Counted from the stretch's first letter, positions 6,449 to 14,266 are shown. The stretch: DNA of 64,000 bases from Heritagella_A intestinalis (GCA_904418995.1 CAJFQF010000001.1:1-64000); one strand, 5' to 3'. Numbers and translations: made by a program. The notes: generated by a model not told the origin, from the letters alone.

Positions 6449-9058
6449 TTATTCCTCCGTAACGGAGAAGCTGGCTTTCAGGCGCATATCGGCGGCGTTG
6501 ACCCCCAGGGTGACTTCAAAGTCGCCGGGCTCTACCCGCCACACATAATCCGGGCCCAGGGTGCGCATCTGGCGCGGCCCGATTTCCAAGGTGACGCGGC
6601 GGGTCTCGCCGGGCTCCAGCTGGATTTTGGTAAAGGCGGCCAGCTCCATCACCGGCTTGACCGTGGAGCTGAATTTGTCGTTGAGGTAAATCTGGGGCAC
6701 GTCCGCGCCGGCACAATGGCCGGTATTGGTCACGTCAAAGGAGACCTGAAGGGTCTCGCCGGGACGGATGGAGGAAGCGGACAGTTCCAGGTTGTCATAG
6801 GCGAAGGAGGTGTAGGAGAGACCGTAGCCGAAGGGATACAGGGGCATCCAGTCCATCTCCACATAGCGCCATCCGCCGCCGGGAAGACGGCTGTAGTGGC
6901 AGGGAATCTGCCCCACGGAACGGGGGAAGGTCATGGGCAGGCGGCCGGAGGGGTTGGCGTCGCCAAAGAGGATTTCCGCAATGGCCGGGCCCCCCTGCTC
7001 GCCGGAGAGCCACGCCTCCAGAATGGCCGGAATGTGGGCCTGCTCCCAGTTGGCGGTGACGGGGCGGCCGCCCTGGATTACCAGCACCACCGGAGTGCCG
7101 GTTTCATACACCGCCTGGAGGAATTCCAGCTGGCTGCCGGGCAGGTCCAGGCTCACCCGGTCGAAGTTCTCACCGGAGGTCTCCTCGTTGTCGCCCAGGC
7201 ACACAATGGCCACGTCGGCCTTCCGGGCGGCCTCCAGGGCTTTGGAGTAGTCCTCCATGCCGCCGTTGTAGCCGAAGATCACCCGGGCGCCGCGCATATC
7301 GTTGGTGTACTCGATGCGCACATCGTAGAAGCGGCCTTCCTCAAAGTGGAAGGGCAGAAGCTGGGTGGATTCCTTGCCCTCGCCCCAGCCGTCAATGAGG
7401 AGCTCCCCGTCGATATACAGGCGCATACTGTCCTGGCTGCTCAGGCCGATGCAGCCCTGCAGGTCGTGGGGCATTTTCAATTTGCCGGTCCACACCACGC
7501 TGAAGCAGTTGCCGTCCACTGCCGGGTGGGGCTTGGCATAAATCCAGTTGAAGTTAATCATCAGGTCGTTGCGCACCGCCACCGGCTCGCCGGAGCAGGT
7601 GCGGTTGTTGTAATAGCGGCCGGTGAGGCCCATATTGCCGTCCTCGCCGGTGAGGAAGCCCTGGTCAAAGGCGTGGATGGTATCTCCCAGGAAGTTGCAG
7701 CCCCGCTCATAGAGGACCTGGGTTTCCGGGGAAACCGCTGCGCGGATACCCTCCAGCACGGAGACGCTGTTCTCCCGGTAGGGATGGGCGGTGTAGCCAC
7801 CCAAAGCGGGCTCGTCGGCGGCAGGCCCCAGCACGGCCACGGTCTTCAGGTTCTTGGAAAGGGGCAGCAGGCTGCCCTGGTTTTTCAGCAGGACCACGGA
7901 TTCCCGGGCAATGCGCCGGGCCACCTCCTTGTGGGACTGGCAGCGCAGGACGGCCTCCTCCCGGCCCTCGGGGACATAGGGGTTGTCGAAGAGGCCCAGC
8001 AGGAACTTCACCCGCAGCACCCGGCGGCAGGCCTCGTCCAACACGGATTCCTCCATCTCGCCGTCGCGCACCAGCTGGGCAACGCCTTCCTGCCACTCCT
8101 CGTGGGGGAAGTCATAGAGCTGCAAATCCACGCCGGCTTCCAGGCCCAGGCGCATGGCTTCCTTGCGGGTGGGTGCCACAAAGTGCCAGTCGTTGAGACG
8201 CACCACGGCGGTCATGTCGGAGCGCACAAAGCCGGGCATGCCGAACTGGTCCCGGAGCACATCGGTGAGGATTTCGTGGTCCATGGAAACGGGGATCCCG
8301 TCGATGGAGTTATAGGAGCACATGGTGTTGACCGCCTTGCCGTCTACAAAAGCGGACTCAAACACCGGCATACACTCTGCAAAAATCTGATGCCGGCCCA
8401 TGGTGGCGGGGGCGCAGTTGAGGCCGGCTACCGGGTTGCCATAGCCCACATAGTGCTTGGGCTCGGCGGCCACCGTGTCGGGGCCCTTCAGGTCGTCGCC
8501 CTGGAGGCCCTTAACGGTCTCCCGGGCAAATTCAGAGCACAGATGCACGTCTTCGCCGTAGGACTCTTCTGCGCGGCCATAACGGGGGTCGCGGATCAGG
8601 TCCATTACCGGGCTGAAGGTCTCCCGGACGCCGCAGGCATAGGCTTCGGCGGCGATGCAGCGGCCCATCTCATAGCCCAGCTCCGGGCGGAAGGTGGCGG
8701 CCAGGCCGATCTGCTCGGGGAAACAGGTGGCTTTTTTGGACATAAACCCGTGGAGGGCCTCCTCGCTGAACAGGAAGGGGATGCCCAAACGGGTCTTTTC
8801 CACGGCATAGCGCTGGATTTCGTTGGCCTGGGCGGCGGTGCAGCCCCTCAGCTGGACGCTGCCCACGCTGACGCCTCCCAAAAGCTCCTCTAACTTCTGG
8901 GGCTCCACCTGGGTGACAAAGCCCTCGGCGTTTACCTGGGCGAAATCCTGGGCGGCGTATTGGTCGGTCTGCATGATCTTCTCCTCTAAGGTCATGCGCT
9001 GCAAAAGGTCCTCCACCCGCTCTTCTACGGGCCGGTTGGAATCCTGGTAGGGATACAT
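6449..9058 (-). CDS. GH3 beta-glycosidase with PA14 insertion
   Basis: An 869-residue glycoside hydrolase family 3 enzyme (beta-glucosidase/beta-xylosidase type), probably cytoplasmic because no signal peptide is seen. The (beta/alpha)8 domain contains PKHYVGYGNP and the likely nucleophile Asp281 in GFVRSDMTAV; the usual aromatic after SD is Met here. The second domain has the probable acid/base Glu630 in ETSGENFDR. A PA14-type module (about 475-598, GLTGRYYNN to GARVIFGYNGG) is inserted in that domain, and a fibronectin III-like domain closes the protein. ATG 9058 follows AAAGGAAG. It likely releases sugars from imported plant oligosaccharides. Confidence 0.93.
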   Translation of the reverse strand: MYPYQDSNRPVEERVEDLLQRMTLEEKIMQTDQYAAQDFAQVNAEGFVTQVEPQKLEELLGGVSVGSVQLRGCTAAQANEIQRYAVEKTRLGIPFLFSEEALHGFMSKKATCFPEQIGLAATFRPELGYEMGRCIAAEAYACGVRETFSPVMDLIRDPRYGRAEESYGEDVHLCSEFARETVKGLQGDDLKGPDTVAAEPKHYVGYGNPVAGLNCAPATMGRHQIFAECMPVFESAFVDGKAVNTMCSYNSIDGIPVSMDHEILTDVLRDQFGMPGFVRSDMTAVVRLNDWHFVAPTRKEAMRLGLEAGVDLQLYDFPHEEWQEGVAQLVRDGEMEESVLDEACRRVLRVKFLLGLFDNPYVPEGREEAVLRCQSHKEVARRIARESVVLLKNQGSLLPLSKNLKTVAVLGPAADEPALGGYTAHPYRENSVSVLEGIRAAVSPETQVLYERGCNFLGDTIHAFDQGFLTGEDGNMGLTGRYYNNRTCSGEPVAVRNDLMINFNWIYAKPHPAVDGNCFSVVWTGKLKMPHDLQGCIGLSSQDSMRLYIDGELLIDGWGEGKESTQLLPFHFEEGRFYDVRIEYTNDMRGARVIFGYNGGMEDYSKALEAARKADVAIVCLGDNEETSGENFDRVSLDLPGSQLEFLQAVYETGTPVVLVIQGGRPVTANWEQAHIPAILEAWLSGEQGGPAIAEILFGDANPSGRLPMTFPRSVGQIPCHYSRLPGGGWRYVEMDWMPLYPFGYGLSYTSFAYDNLELSASSIRPGETLQVSFDVTNTGHCAGADVPQIYLNDKFSSTVKPVMELAAFTKIQLEPGETRRVTLEIGPRQMRTLGPDYVWRVEPGDFEVTLGVNAADMRLKASFSVTEE

Positions 9059-9130
9059 AAGCAGATGCTTCCTTTCTTTTCATTTTTTCATCGAAACAGG
9101 GCGGACAGGCCTCCGCCTGAAATCGTTTCC

Positions 9131-9159
9131 ATGATAGCAGAGGCAGCTGGGAAAATCAA
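9131..9159 (-). promoter_or_regulatory. SigmaA promoter of the GH3 gene
   Basis: On the minus strand TTGATT (9159-9154) and TATCAT (9136-9131), 17-bp spacer, about 75 bp before the GH3 start. Confidence 0.6.
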
Positions 9160-9276
9160 CCGGAATTCCATGAATTTTATCAAAATATCCTGCAAAAGGG
9201 GCTTTGGGGAACGCACCTACCGGCAGGTGCGGATTCTTTGGATTTTACATAGGCTTTTCCCCAAGCTGACGGGGAT

Positions 9277-9305
9277 TTTACAATGTGCGGATAAACTGAT
9301 ATAAT
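9277..9305 (+). promoter_or_regulatory. SigmaA promoter upstream of sigI
   Basis: TTTACA (9277-9282) and TATAAT (9300-9305), 17-bp spacer. This would give a housekeeping level of sigI mRNA with a leader of about 125 bases, and it lies upstream of a second, SigI-like promoter. Confidence 0.7.
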
Positions 9306-9387
9306 AGGCTTTGTTTGGACCTGCAAGGGTCAGAAAGGCCTGCATAAACAGAAGCCATCAAAAAAATTTTTATTTTTTCCGGGCCGG

Positions 9388-9414
9388 CCCCGGTTTTATC
9401 CGTGCCCATTCGTA
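9388..9414 (+). promoter_or_regulatory. Putative SigI-dependent autoregulatory promoter of sigI
   Basis: CCCCGG (9388-9393) and CGTA (9411-9414, in CGTATTCT) are separated by 17 nt. The same two blocks with the same spacing occur five times upstream of the operon at 12430. A C-rich -35 and a CGTA/CGAA -10 agree with what I recall of SigI promoters in Bacillus and Clostridium thermocellum. The expected start site near 9420 leaves room for the AGGGGTG ribosome binding site at 9425-9431. Confidence 0.6.
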
Positions 9415-9437
9415 TTCTACAGACAGGGGTGTCATTG

Positions 9438-10175
9438 TTGAAGCAGGAACACGAGCTTGTCGCGCAGGTATACGCGGCCAAAGAAGATACCTTGGCAGCC
9501 GACCGCCTGGTGCGGCAGTACCTTCCCTTTATTAAATCAGAGACAGCGAAATTTATCCACCGGTTCCCGGAAGAAGGCCAGGATGACGAACTGAGCATTG
9601 CCATGTTCGCCTTTCACGAAGCGGTATTGCAGTATCACCGCACCCGGGGGGCCTTCTTGAAGTTCGCCGCCATGACCATCCGCAGCCGCCTCATCGACTA
9701 TGCCCGGAAGGAAAAGCGCCACCAGGGGCAGATTTCCCTGGACCGGGCCGACCGGGAGGACGAGGATGACCGCACTTTGGGAGACCGGCTGGAAGACCAG
9801 CGCAATGTGGTGAAGGAGCGGGAGAGCCGCTCTGCCGCCCAGGCGGAAATCGCCCATTTTGCAGAGCAGCTTTCGGAATTCGGCCTGTCCCTTACGGACA
9901 TCGCGGACAACTGCCCCAAGCAGAAGCGGACCTTAGAGGCCTGTCACAGGGCCCTGGCCTATGCCCGGGAAACCCCGGAGATTCTGGAAAAGCTCCTCTC
10001 CAGCAAAAAGCTGCCCCTCTCCCGGCTGGCAACCGGCTCCGGCGTAGAGCTGAAAACCCTGGAGCGCCATCGGAAATACATGGTGGCCGTGCTGCTGGCC
10101 TATACCAACGGATTTGAGATCATACGGGGGCACCTGCGCCAGATGTCCCCCCAGAAAGGAGCACGGAGCCAATGA
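9438..10175 (+). CDS. sigI: RNA polymerase sigma factor SigI
   Basis: A sigma-70-family factor of the SigI group, about 245 residues. Region 2 is recognisable as VRQYLPFIKSETAKFI, then DDELSIAMFAFHEAVLQYH and GAFLKFAAMTIRSRLIDYAR. The C-terminal SigI-specific part has FGLSLTDIADNCPKQKRTLE and LPLSRLATGSGVELKTLERHRKYM. TTG 9438 is chosen because AGGGGTG sits 6 nt upstream and because the alternative GTG at 9402 would lie inside the putative SigI promoter; GTG 9429 is possible. The stop overlaps the start of rsgI by 4 bases. SigI responds to heat in Bacillus and to extracellular polysaccharide in cellulolytic clostridia. Confidence 0.9.
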   Translation: MKQEHELVAQVYAAKEDTLAADRLVRQYLPFIKSETAKFIHRFPEEGQDDELSIAMFAFHEAVLQYHRTRGAFLKFAAMTIRSRLIDYARKEKRHQGQISLDRADREDEDDRTLGDRLEDQRNVVKERESRSAAQAEIAHFAEQLSEFGLSLTDIADNCPKQKRTLEACHRALAYARETPEILEKLLSSKKLPLSRLATGSGVELKTLERHRKYMVAVLLAYTNGFEIIRGHLRQMSPQKGARSQ

Positions 10176-11143
10176 GCTATCTGGTAATGGAATGCGGCCT
10201 GAGCTACGCCGTGGTACTGGACGAGGCGGGGCGCTTTCTGAAAGCGGCCAACCTGGGGTATCAGGTGGGGCAGACCTTGGACCACGTCCTCCTCTTAGAA
10301 GAAAAGAAACAGCCCACCCTCCGGCAGAGGATGGTGCCTCTGGTGGCGGCGGCGGCCTGCCTGTGCCTGATGCTGCTGGTTTCCGTGGAATTTTTCTTCC
10401 TGCCGGTGGGCAGCGTGCGGATGCAGATTAACCCGGAGGTCCGCATGGAGGTCAACCGGGTGAACCAGGTAATCGGCCTGGAAGGCCTGAACCAGGACGG
10501 GAACGACTTGATTGACGGCTACGGGTACCGGTGGAAGAGCGTGGAAGAGGTTTCCGACGACCTGGCGGACCGGGCCATGGAGATGGGCTTCCTCACAGAC
10601 GGCGGCTCCATCGGCCTGACGGCAGAATCCGACAACGATGACTGGAACGCCAACACCGTCCACGCCATTTTGGCAGAGCTAGAAAACCATCTGGGCAGCA
10701 AAGTGGAGCTGGTAGACGGGGCCCTTCCCGAGGAAGAAGACAGCTCCCAATCCGTCATTGTGATTTCCCCGGAGGACTACCTGCCCTCCTCCAGTTCCTC
10801 CTCTGAAAGCAGCGGGGACGATTCTTCCAGCACTTCTTCCGGTGGGGCGTCTTCCAGCGCGTCCAGCGGGAATCCCGGCAGCAGCGGGGACGATGACGAT
10901 CAAGGGTCGCCCAGCAATACCGGCGGCGGCTCCTCCAGCGCATCTTCCAGCACAGCTTCCCGGCCGTCCTCCTCTTCCTCCTCTGGAAGCAGCGCCTCCT
11001 CCCGGCCCTCGGGGAACACCAACGGGGATACCAACTATGACGACAACGGCACCACCAATTATGGGGATGACGATGACGGCGACGATGACGACGATGACGG
11101 CGACGATGAAAACGAGCCGGATGAGGACGATGACGACGATTGA
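10172..11143 (+). CDS. rsgI: RsgI-type membrane anti-sigma-I factor with acidic tail
   Basis: A 323-residue partner of SigI. Residues 1-45 match the RsgI N-terminal anti-sigma domain (LVMECGLSYAVVLDEAGRFL, then GYQVGQTLDHVLLLE). One membrane span lies at about 54-78. The extracellular region begins INPEVRMEVNRVNQVIGLEG; its Asn87-Pro88 corresponds to the bond cleaved by RsgI autoproteolysis, as I recall the literature. From about residue 205 the protein is Ser-rich and then almost pure Asp/Asn (TNYDDNGTTNYGDDDD), with no carbohydrate-binding module. The ATG overlaps the sigI stop, so the two are coupled. The acidic tail may be the sensor or a wall-spanning linker. Confidence 0.88.
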   Translation: MSYLVMECGLSYAVVLDEAGRFLKAANLGYQVGQTLDHVLLLEEKKQPTLRQRMVPLVAAAACLCLMLLVSVEFFFLPVGSVRMQINPEVRMEVNRVNQVIGLEGLNQDGNDLIDGYGYRWKSVEEVSDDLADRAMEMGFLTDGGSIGLTAESDNDDWNANTVHAILAELENHLGSKVELVDGALPEEEDSSQSVIVISPEDYLPSSSSSSESSGDDSSSTSSGGASSSASSGNPGSSGDDDDQGSPSNTGGGSSSASSSTASRPSSSSSSGSSASSRPSGNTNGDTNYDDNGTTNYGDDDDGDDDDDDGDDENEPDEDDDDD

Positions 11144-11167
11144 GCCTGCCTCCTGAAGGCTGCAAAA

Positions 11168-11203
11168 AGGCCCGGTGCTTCTTTTGGAAGCCCGGGCTTT
11201 TTT
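11168..11203. terminator. Bidirectional terminator between rsgI and the convergent lipoprotein gene
   Basis: GCCCGG (11170-11175) pairs with CCGGGC (11192-11197), flanked by an A run on the left and a T run on the right, so it can serve both converging genes. Confidence 0.8.
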
Positions 11204-11216
11204 ATGTCTTTCTGTA

Positions 11217-11762
11217 TTATTCCCGCAGGACGTAAACGGAAAATTCCGTGACCTTCCCGTCCTCCAGAGTAAAATTGGCCATGTACAGGTTGTAGGGGTC
11301 CCCTTCCCCACTGGCATACTGGTAGAACGCCTCCTCCGTGCCGGTGAACAGGGTATATCCGTCCTCTCCCCGCTCCAGGCCGTAGGAATACCGGTCCGCC
11401 GATTCGCTGGCGGGCTCTCCCAGGGCTTCCTTTATGTCGTCCGCGCTGTCCCCCATATCCACGCCCAGGCTGGTGGAAAAGGGCATCTCCTCCTGGCCCA
11501 CATATTGCAGGGATGTCACCTCATAGGGGGACTGGGCTCCATAATAGGCAATCAAGCCGTACTTCGCAGTCCAATCGTCAGGTTCCCCGCCCATTTCTTC
11601 CAGGACCTCCTCCCGGTTCATGTCCACGGTGACGGTTTTGCCGTCTTCAAAGGAAGCCCCCAGGCTCTCAAACTCCTGGCCGGCTGTCTCGCCGCCGCTG
11701 TTCTGGCATCCGGAAAGGGTCAGGAGCATGAGAAGCCCCAGGGCGCAAATGATTTTTTTCAA
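11217..11762 (-). CDS. Lipoprotein of unknown function
   Basis: A 181-residue secreted lipoprotein. TTG 11762 follows AGGAGGAATTC and gives MKKIICALGLLMLLTLSGCQ, a signal peptide with the lipobox LSGC. The mature part contains DMNREEVLEEMGGEPDDW and DSADDIKEALGEPASESA, two copies of a pattern in which a helix is followed by G-E-P, as in SmpA/BamE- or BLIP-like small repeat folds. That resemblance is weak. It lies between the two SigI-associated loci but on the opposite strand, with its own vegetative promoter. Its function is unknown. Confidence 0.8.
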   Translation of the reverse strand: MKKIICALGLLMLLTLSGCQNSGGETAGQEFESLGASFEDGKTVTVDMNREEVLEEMGGEPDDWTAKYGLIAYYGAQSPYEVTSLQYVGQEEMPFSTSLGVDMGDSADDIKEALGEPASESADRYSYGLERGEDGYTLFTGTEEAFYQYASGEGDPYNLYMANFTLEDGKVTEFSVYVLRE

Positions 11763-11799
11763 GATGAATTCCTCCTCTTCTGCAAAGCGTCGTATCCAA

Positions 11800-11828
11800 A
11801 GTATACCAAGAAAGCGGCGCTTTTGCAA
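11800..11828 (-). promoter_or_regulatory. SigmaA promoter of the lipoprotein gene
   Basis: Minus strand TTGCAA (11828-11823) and TATACT (11805-11800), 17-bp spacer, 40 bp before the TTG start. Confidence 0.7.
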
Positions 11829-11860
11829 CCAGGCTCAGCCTGGAAAAACTTTTCCTCCCG

Positions 11861-11888
11861 ACCCCGGTTTTGGAAACCACCCTCCGTA
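11861..11888 (+). promoter_or_regulatory. SigI-like promoter module 1
   Basis: CCCCGG at 11862-11867 and CGTA at 11885-11888, 17-nt gap, with an internal CGGTTT/AAACC inverted repeat. Confidence 0.5.
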
Positions 11889-11961
11889 TTCTGTAATCAA
11901 GGAATTCGGAAAGGCCCACAGCCTGCCGGGTAACGGAAAAAGAGAAAAAAATCTTCTCCCG

Positions 11962-11989
11962 GCCCCGGTTTTGGAAACCGCCCCCCGTA
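11962..11989 (+). promoter_or_regulatory. SigI-like promoter module 2
   Basis: CCCCGG at 11963-11968 and CGTA at 11986-11989, 17-nt gap. The first 12 bases (GGCCCCGGTTTT) are identical to the module in front of sigI. Confidence 0.55.
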
Positions 11990-12067
11990 TTCTGTAATCA
12001 AGGAATTCGGAAAGGCCCACAGCCTGCCGGGTAACGGAAAAAGAAAAAAGAAAAAATCTTCTTCCAA

Positions 12068-12095
12068 ACCCCGGTTTTAGAAACCGCCTTCCGTA
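12068..12095 (+). promoter_or_regulatory. SigI-like promoter module 3
   Basis: CCCCGG at 12069-12074 and CGTA at 12092-12095, 17-nt gap. The -10 region reads CGTATCCT instead of CGTATTCT. Confidence 0.5.
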
Positions 12096-12174
12096 TCCTA
12101 TTATCAAACAGTTCGGAAAGGCCAAAGGCCTCCGGGCAAAGGGAAAAAGAGAAAAGAAAAGTTTTTCTCCCCAA

Positions 12175-12202
12175 ACCCCGGTTTCGAAAACAGCCTTCCG
12201 TA
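12175..12202 (+). promoter_or_regulatory. SigI-like promoter module 4
   Basis: CCCCGG at 12176-12181 and CGTA at 12199-12202, 17-nt gap. Repeat family A is inserted just downstream. Confidence 0.5.
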
Positions 12203-12245
12203 TTCTGTAACCAAGGGAAAACCCACAGCCCGCTATCCACTGCAA

Positions 12246-12299
12246 GGCTGTTTACGCGGGAAGAAAGGCCGCTCATAGATGCCAACTATCCCGCGGCTT
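12246..12299 (-). repeat. Dispersed repeat family A, copy 3 (inverted)
   Basis: Inverted relative to the copies near 5.6 kb and followed at 12304-12317 by the companion palindrome CAGGCTCAGCCTG. It sits between promoter modules 4 and 5 and stretches their spacing from about 106 to 160 bp. Confidence 0.75.
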
Positions 12300-12334
12300 G
12301 CGTCCAGGCTCAGCCTGGAAAAATCTTTTCCCAA

Positions 12335-12362
12335 ACCCCGGTTTCGAAAACAGCCTTCCGTA
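12335..12362 (+). promoter_or_regulatory. SigI-like promoter module 5 (gene-proximal)
   Basis: CCCCGG at 12336-12341 and CGTA at 12359-12362, 17-nt gap. It lies 68 bp before the ATG of the lipoprotein gene and would give a leader of about 60 bases. Confidence 0.6.
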
Positions 12363-12429
12363 TTCTGTATACAAGAAAACAAACAAGGCTTCCCAAAGCC
12401 ACTAAACCAATAAAAAGGAGACGAATACC

Positions 12430-13584
12430 ATGAAAAAACTGACTTTGAAGAACAAGCTGATGACCGCTGCTGCCGCCGTGCTGAGTCTCGCCCTCCTGGC
12501 AGGATGCACCTCCGCAGCTGACAACACCTCCGCGGGAGCAGCCGCTTCCGGCACCCAGACCTCCGCCATGGGAACCCTCCTCCTCAGCGTCAACCCCGAA
12601 ATCGAAATCGACTACGACAGCCGGGGCCAGGTAGTGGACCTGCAGGGCGTCAACGACGACGGCAAGGCCGTGGTCAGTGGATACGCAGGCTATAAAGGCC
12701 AGGACTGCCGCACCGTGGTCAGCGGCCTGGTGGATGAAATCTATGAAGGCGGCTACTTCGATGAGAAAATTGACGGCCACACCAAGAACATTGTAGTGAT
12801 GCTGGAAGAAGGCTCCAAGTATCCCGGGGACGACTTCTTAGAGCAGGTAGCCGACAGCGTTCGCGAAGCCGTGAAGGCCCGCCAGCTGGACGCCTCCACC
12901 ATGACTGTGGACCAGGGCGACCTGGAAAGCAACGGCTACATCGGCCTGGAAAAGGCCAAGGAGCTGGCCCTCTCCCAGCTGGGGCTCTCCGCTGACGAGG
13001 CCACCTTTGTGGAGCGGGAATACGAGCTGGACGACGGCGTTTATGAGATGGAAATCCACGTTGGCAATGCAGAGTACGAGGTAGAAGTGGACGCCCGCAC
13101 CGGCAAGATCACCGAAGCCGACTATGACCGCAACGACGATTGGAGCCACTATCAGTCCAGCGCTACTCCCAAGCCCACCACCAAGCCCTCCTCCAAGCCC
13201 AGCACCAGCGGAACCACCGACTATGACGACACGGACTACGGCCCCAACAACGACGGCGTCACCGACTACAACGACACCGACTACGGCCCCAACAACGATG
13301 GCGTCACCGACTACAACGACACCGACTATGGCCCCAACAATGACGGTGTGACGGATTACGACGACACCGACTATGGCCCCAACAATGACGGTGTGACGGA
13401 TTACAACGACACCGACTACGGCCCCAACAACGACGGCGTCACCGATTACAACGACACCAACTATGACGACAACGGCACCACCGACTATGACAACGACGAC
13501 ACCGATTACGGCGATACCCACTACGGCAACGATACCAACTACGACGATGGCGGCGATACCGACTATGACGACGATGACGACTAA
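12430..13584 (+). CDS. Lipoprotein with stand-alone RsgI ectodomain, PepSY domain and acidic repeats
   Basis: A 384-residue secreted lipoprotein. The signal peptide ends in LALLAGC (Cys26). Residues 50-75 (LLLSVNPEIEIDYDSRGQVV) match the extracellular domain of RsgI, including Asn55-Pro56 at the autoproteolysis position, but there is no anti-sigma domain and no membrane span. A PepSY-like domain follows at about 178-240 (GLEKAKELALSQLGLSADEA). The tail has five 15-residue repeats (TDYNDTDYGPNNDGV) and an acidic end. Similar TNYDDNGTT motifs occur in the RsgI tail. First gene of the VTC/DUF4956/CotH operon behind five SigI-like modules. It could titrate, scaffold or sense for the SigI pathway; this is inference. 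Confidence 0.85.
   Translation: MKKLTLKNKLMTAAAAVLSLALLAGCTSAADNTSAGAAASGTQTSAMGTLLLSVNPEIEIDYDSRGQVVDLQGVNDDGKAVVSGYAGYKGQDCRTVVSGLVDEIYEGGYFDEKIDGHTKNIVVMLEEGSKYPGDDFLEQVADSVREAVKARQLDASTMTVDQGDLESNGYIGLEKAKELALSQLGLSADEATFVEREYELDDGVYEMEIHVGNAEYEVEVDARTGKITEADYDRNDDWSHYQSSATPKPTTKPSSKPSTSGTTDYDDTDYGPNNDGVTDYNDTDYGPNNDGVTDYNDTDYGPNNDGVTDYDDTDYGPNNDGVTDYNDTDYGPNNDGVTDYNDTNYDDNGTTDYDNDDTDYGDTHYGNDTNYDDGGDTDYDDDDD
13216..13455 (+). repeat. In-frame 45-bp tandem repeat
   Basis: Five near-identical 45-bp units encode TDY(N/D)DTDYGPNNDGV. Differences between units are mostly third-position changes, consistent with an expanded, selected protein repeat. Confidence 0.9.
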
Positions 13585-14266
13585 GCCCTCAGCCCCTCCA
13601 AAATTGCGCCATGAATGGAAGCACCAGATCAACCTGCGGGAAGACCTGGTGCTTTCCGCAAGACTGCGGCGCTTATTCCCCCACGACCCCCACGCCGGCC
13701 CCGACGGCTCCTACCGGGTCACCAGCCTGTATTTCGACACCCCCTATGACACGGCCCTGCGGGAAAAGCTGGACGGCGTCAACCGGCGGGAGAAGTTCCG
13801 GCTGCGGTATTACGGGGCGGACACTTCCTTCCTGCGGCTGGAAAAGAAGTATAAAATGAACGGCCTGTGCGGCAAGCGCAGCGCCCGGCTGACCCTGGAG
13901 CAGGCCCAAAGGCTCCTTTGTGGTGACTGGGCCTTCCTGCTGGAAAGCGGGAGCCCCCTGCTCCAGGAATTCTACACCAAGCTGCGCCGGGGTCTGGCCC
14001 CCAAAACTGTGGTCTGCTATGACCGGGAAGCCTTTCTATACGCCCCGGGGAACGTGCGCGTCACCCTGGACCGGGCCCTGCGGGGGGGCGGGCCGGAAAC
14101 CTTCCTGCCCCCGGGAAAGCAGGTGCTCCGGCCTATGGAGCAGGAAACAGTGCTGGAAGTAAAATACGATGAATTTTTGCCGGAGGTAGTGGCCTTGGCC
14201 GTACAGGTGCCGGGCCGCCGGGCGGGGGCCTGCTCCAAATATGCCCTGTGCCGCCGGTTTGACTAA
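13565..14266 (+). CDS. VTC-domain protein (polyphosphate polymerase-like)
   Basis: A protein of about 233 residues belonging to the VTC domain superfamily, whose yeast relative makes polyphosphate. Visible features are LRHEWKHQINLRED, SLYFDTPYDTALREKLDG, REKFRLRYYG and FLRLEKKYKMNG, i.e. the basic Lys/Arg strands lining a triphosphate tunnel, then RVTLDRALRGG and ETVLEVKYDEF with the conserved acidic residue. ATG 13565 (or 13574) overlaps the end of the lipoprotein gene by 20 bases in another frame, so translation is probably coupled. VTC, DUF4956 and CotH genes commonly sit together in Firmicutes. The product of such bacterial systems is unclear to me. Confidence 0.87.
   Translation: MTTMTTKPSAPPKLRHEWKHQINLREDLVLSARLRRLFPHDPHAGPDGSYRVTSLYFDTPYDTALREKLDGVNRREKFRLRYYGADTSFLRLEKKYKMNGLCGKRSARLTLEQAQRLLCGDWAFLLESGSPLLQEFYTKLRRGLAPKTVVCYDREAFLYAPGNVRVTLDRALRGGGPETFLPPGKQVLRPMEQETVLEVKYDEFLPEVVALAVQVPGRRAGACSKYALCRRFD

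Larger units (their letters stand above)
11845..12370 (+). repeat. Five-unit tandem repeat carrying SigI-like promoter modules
   Basis: A unit of about 101-107 bp repeats four times (cores at 11861, 11962, 12068, 12175), and a fifth core at 12335 is displaced by an inserted copy of repeat family A. The roughly 35-bp core ACCCCGGTTT...CCGTATTCTGTA is kept in all units. The spacers (CAAGGAATTCGGAAAGGCCC etc.) drift and shorten downstream. No ORF in the region looks real. Confidence 0.85.

Noticed and set aside
6398..8893. 831-codon plus-strand ORF opposite the GH3 gene
   Set aside because: It is an antisense shadow of a GC-rich gene; the GH3 motifs are on the minus strand.
9402..9437. GTG 9402 as the start of sigI
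   Set aside because: It lies within the SigI-like promoter and lacks a ribosome binding site. TTG 9438 has AGGGGTG at the right distance.
11845..12285. Minus-strand ORFs across the five-unit repeat (135-codon class)
   Set aside because: Their translation simply follows the repeats and the family A element. They overlap the putative promoter array and have no start context.
12838..13632. 264-codon minus-strand ORF with Val/Gly/Ile repeats
   Set aside because: It is antisense to the acidic repeats of the lipoprotein gene; repeats in one frame give long open frames in others.
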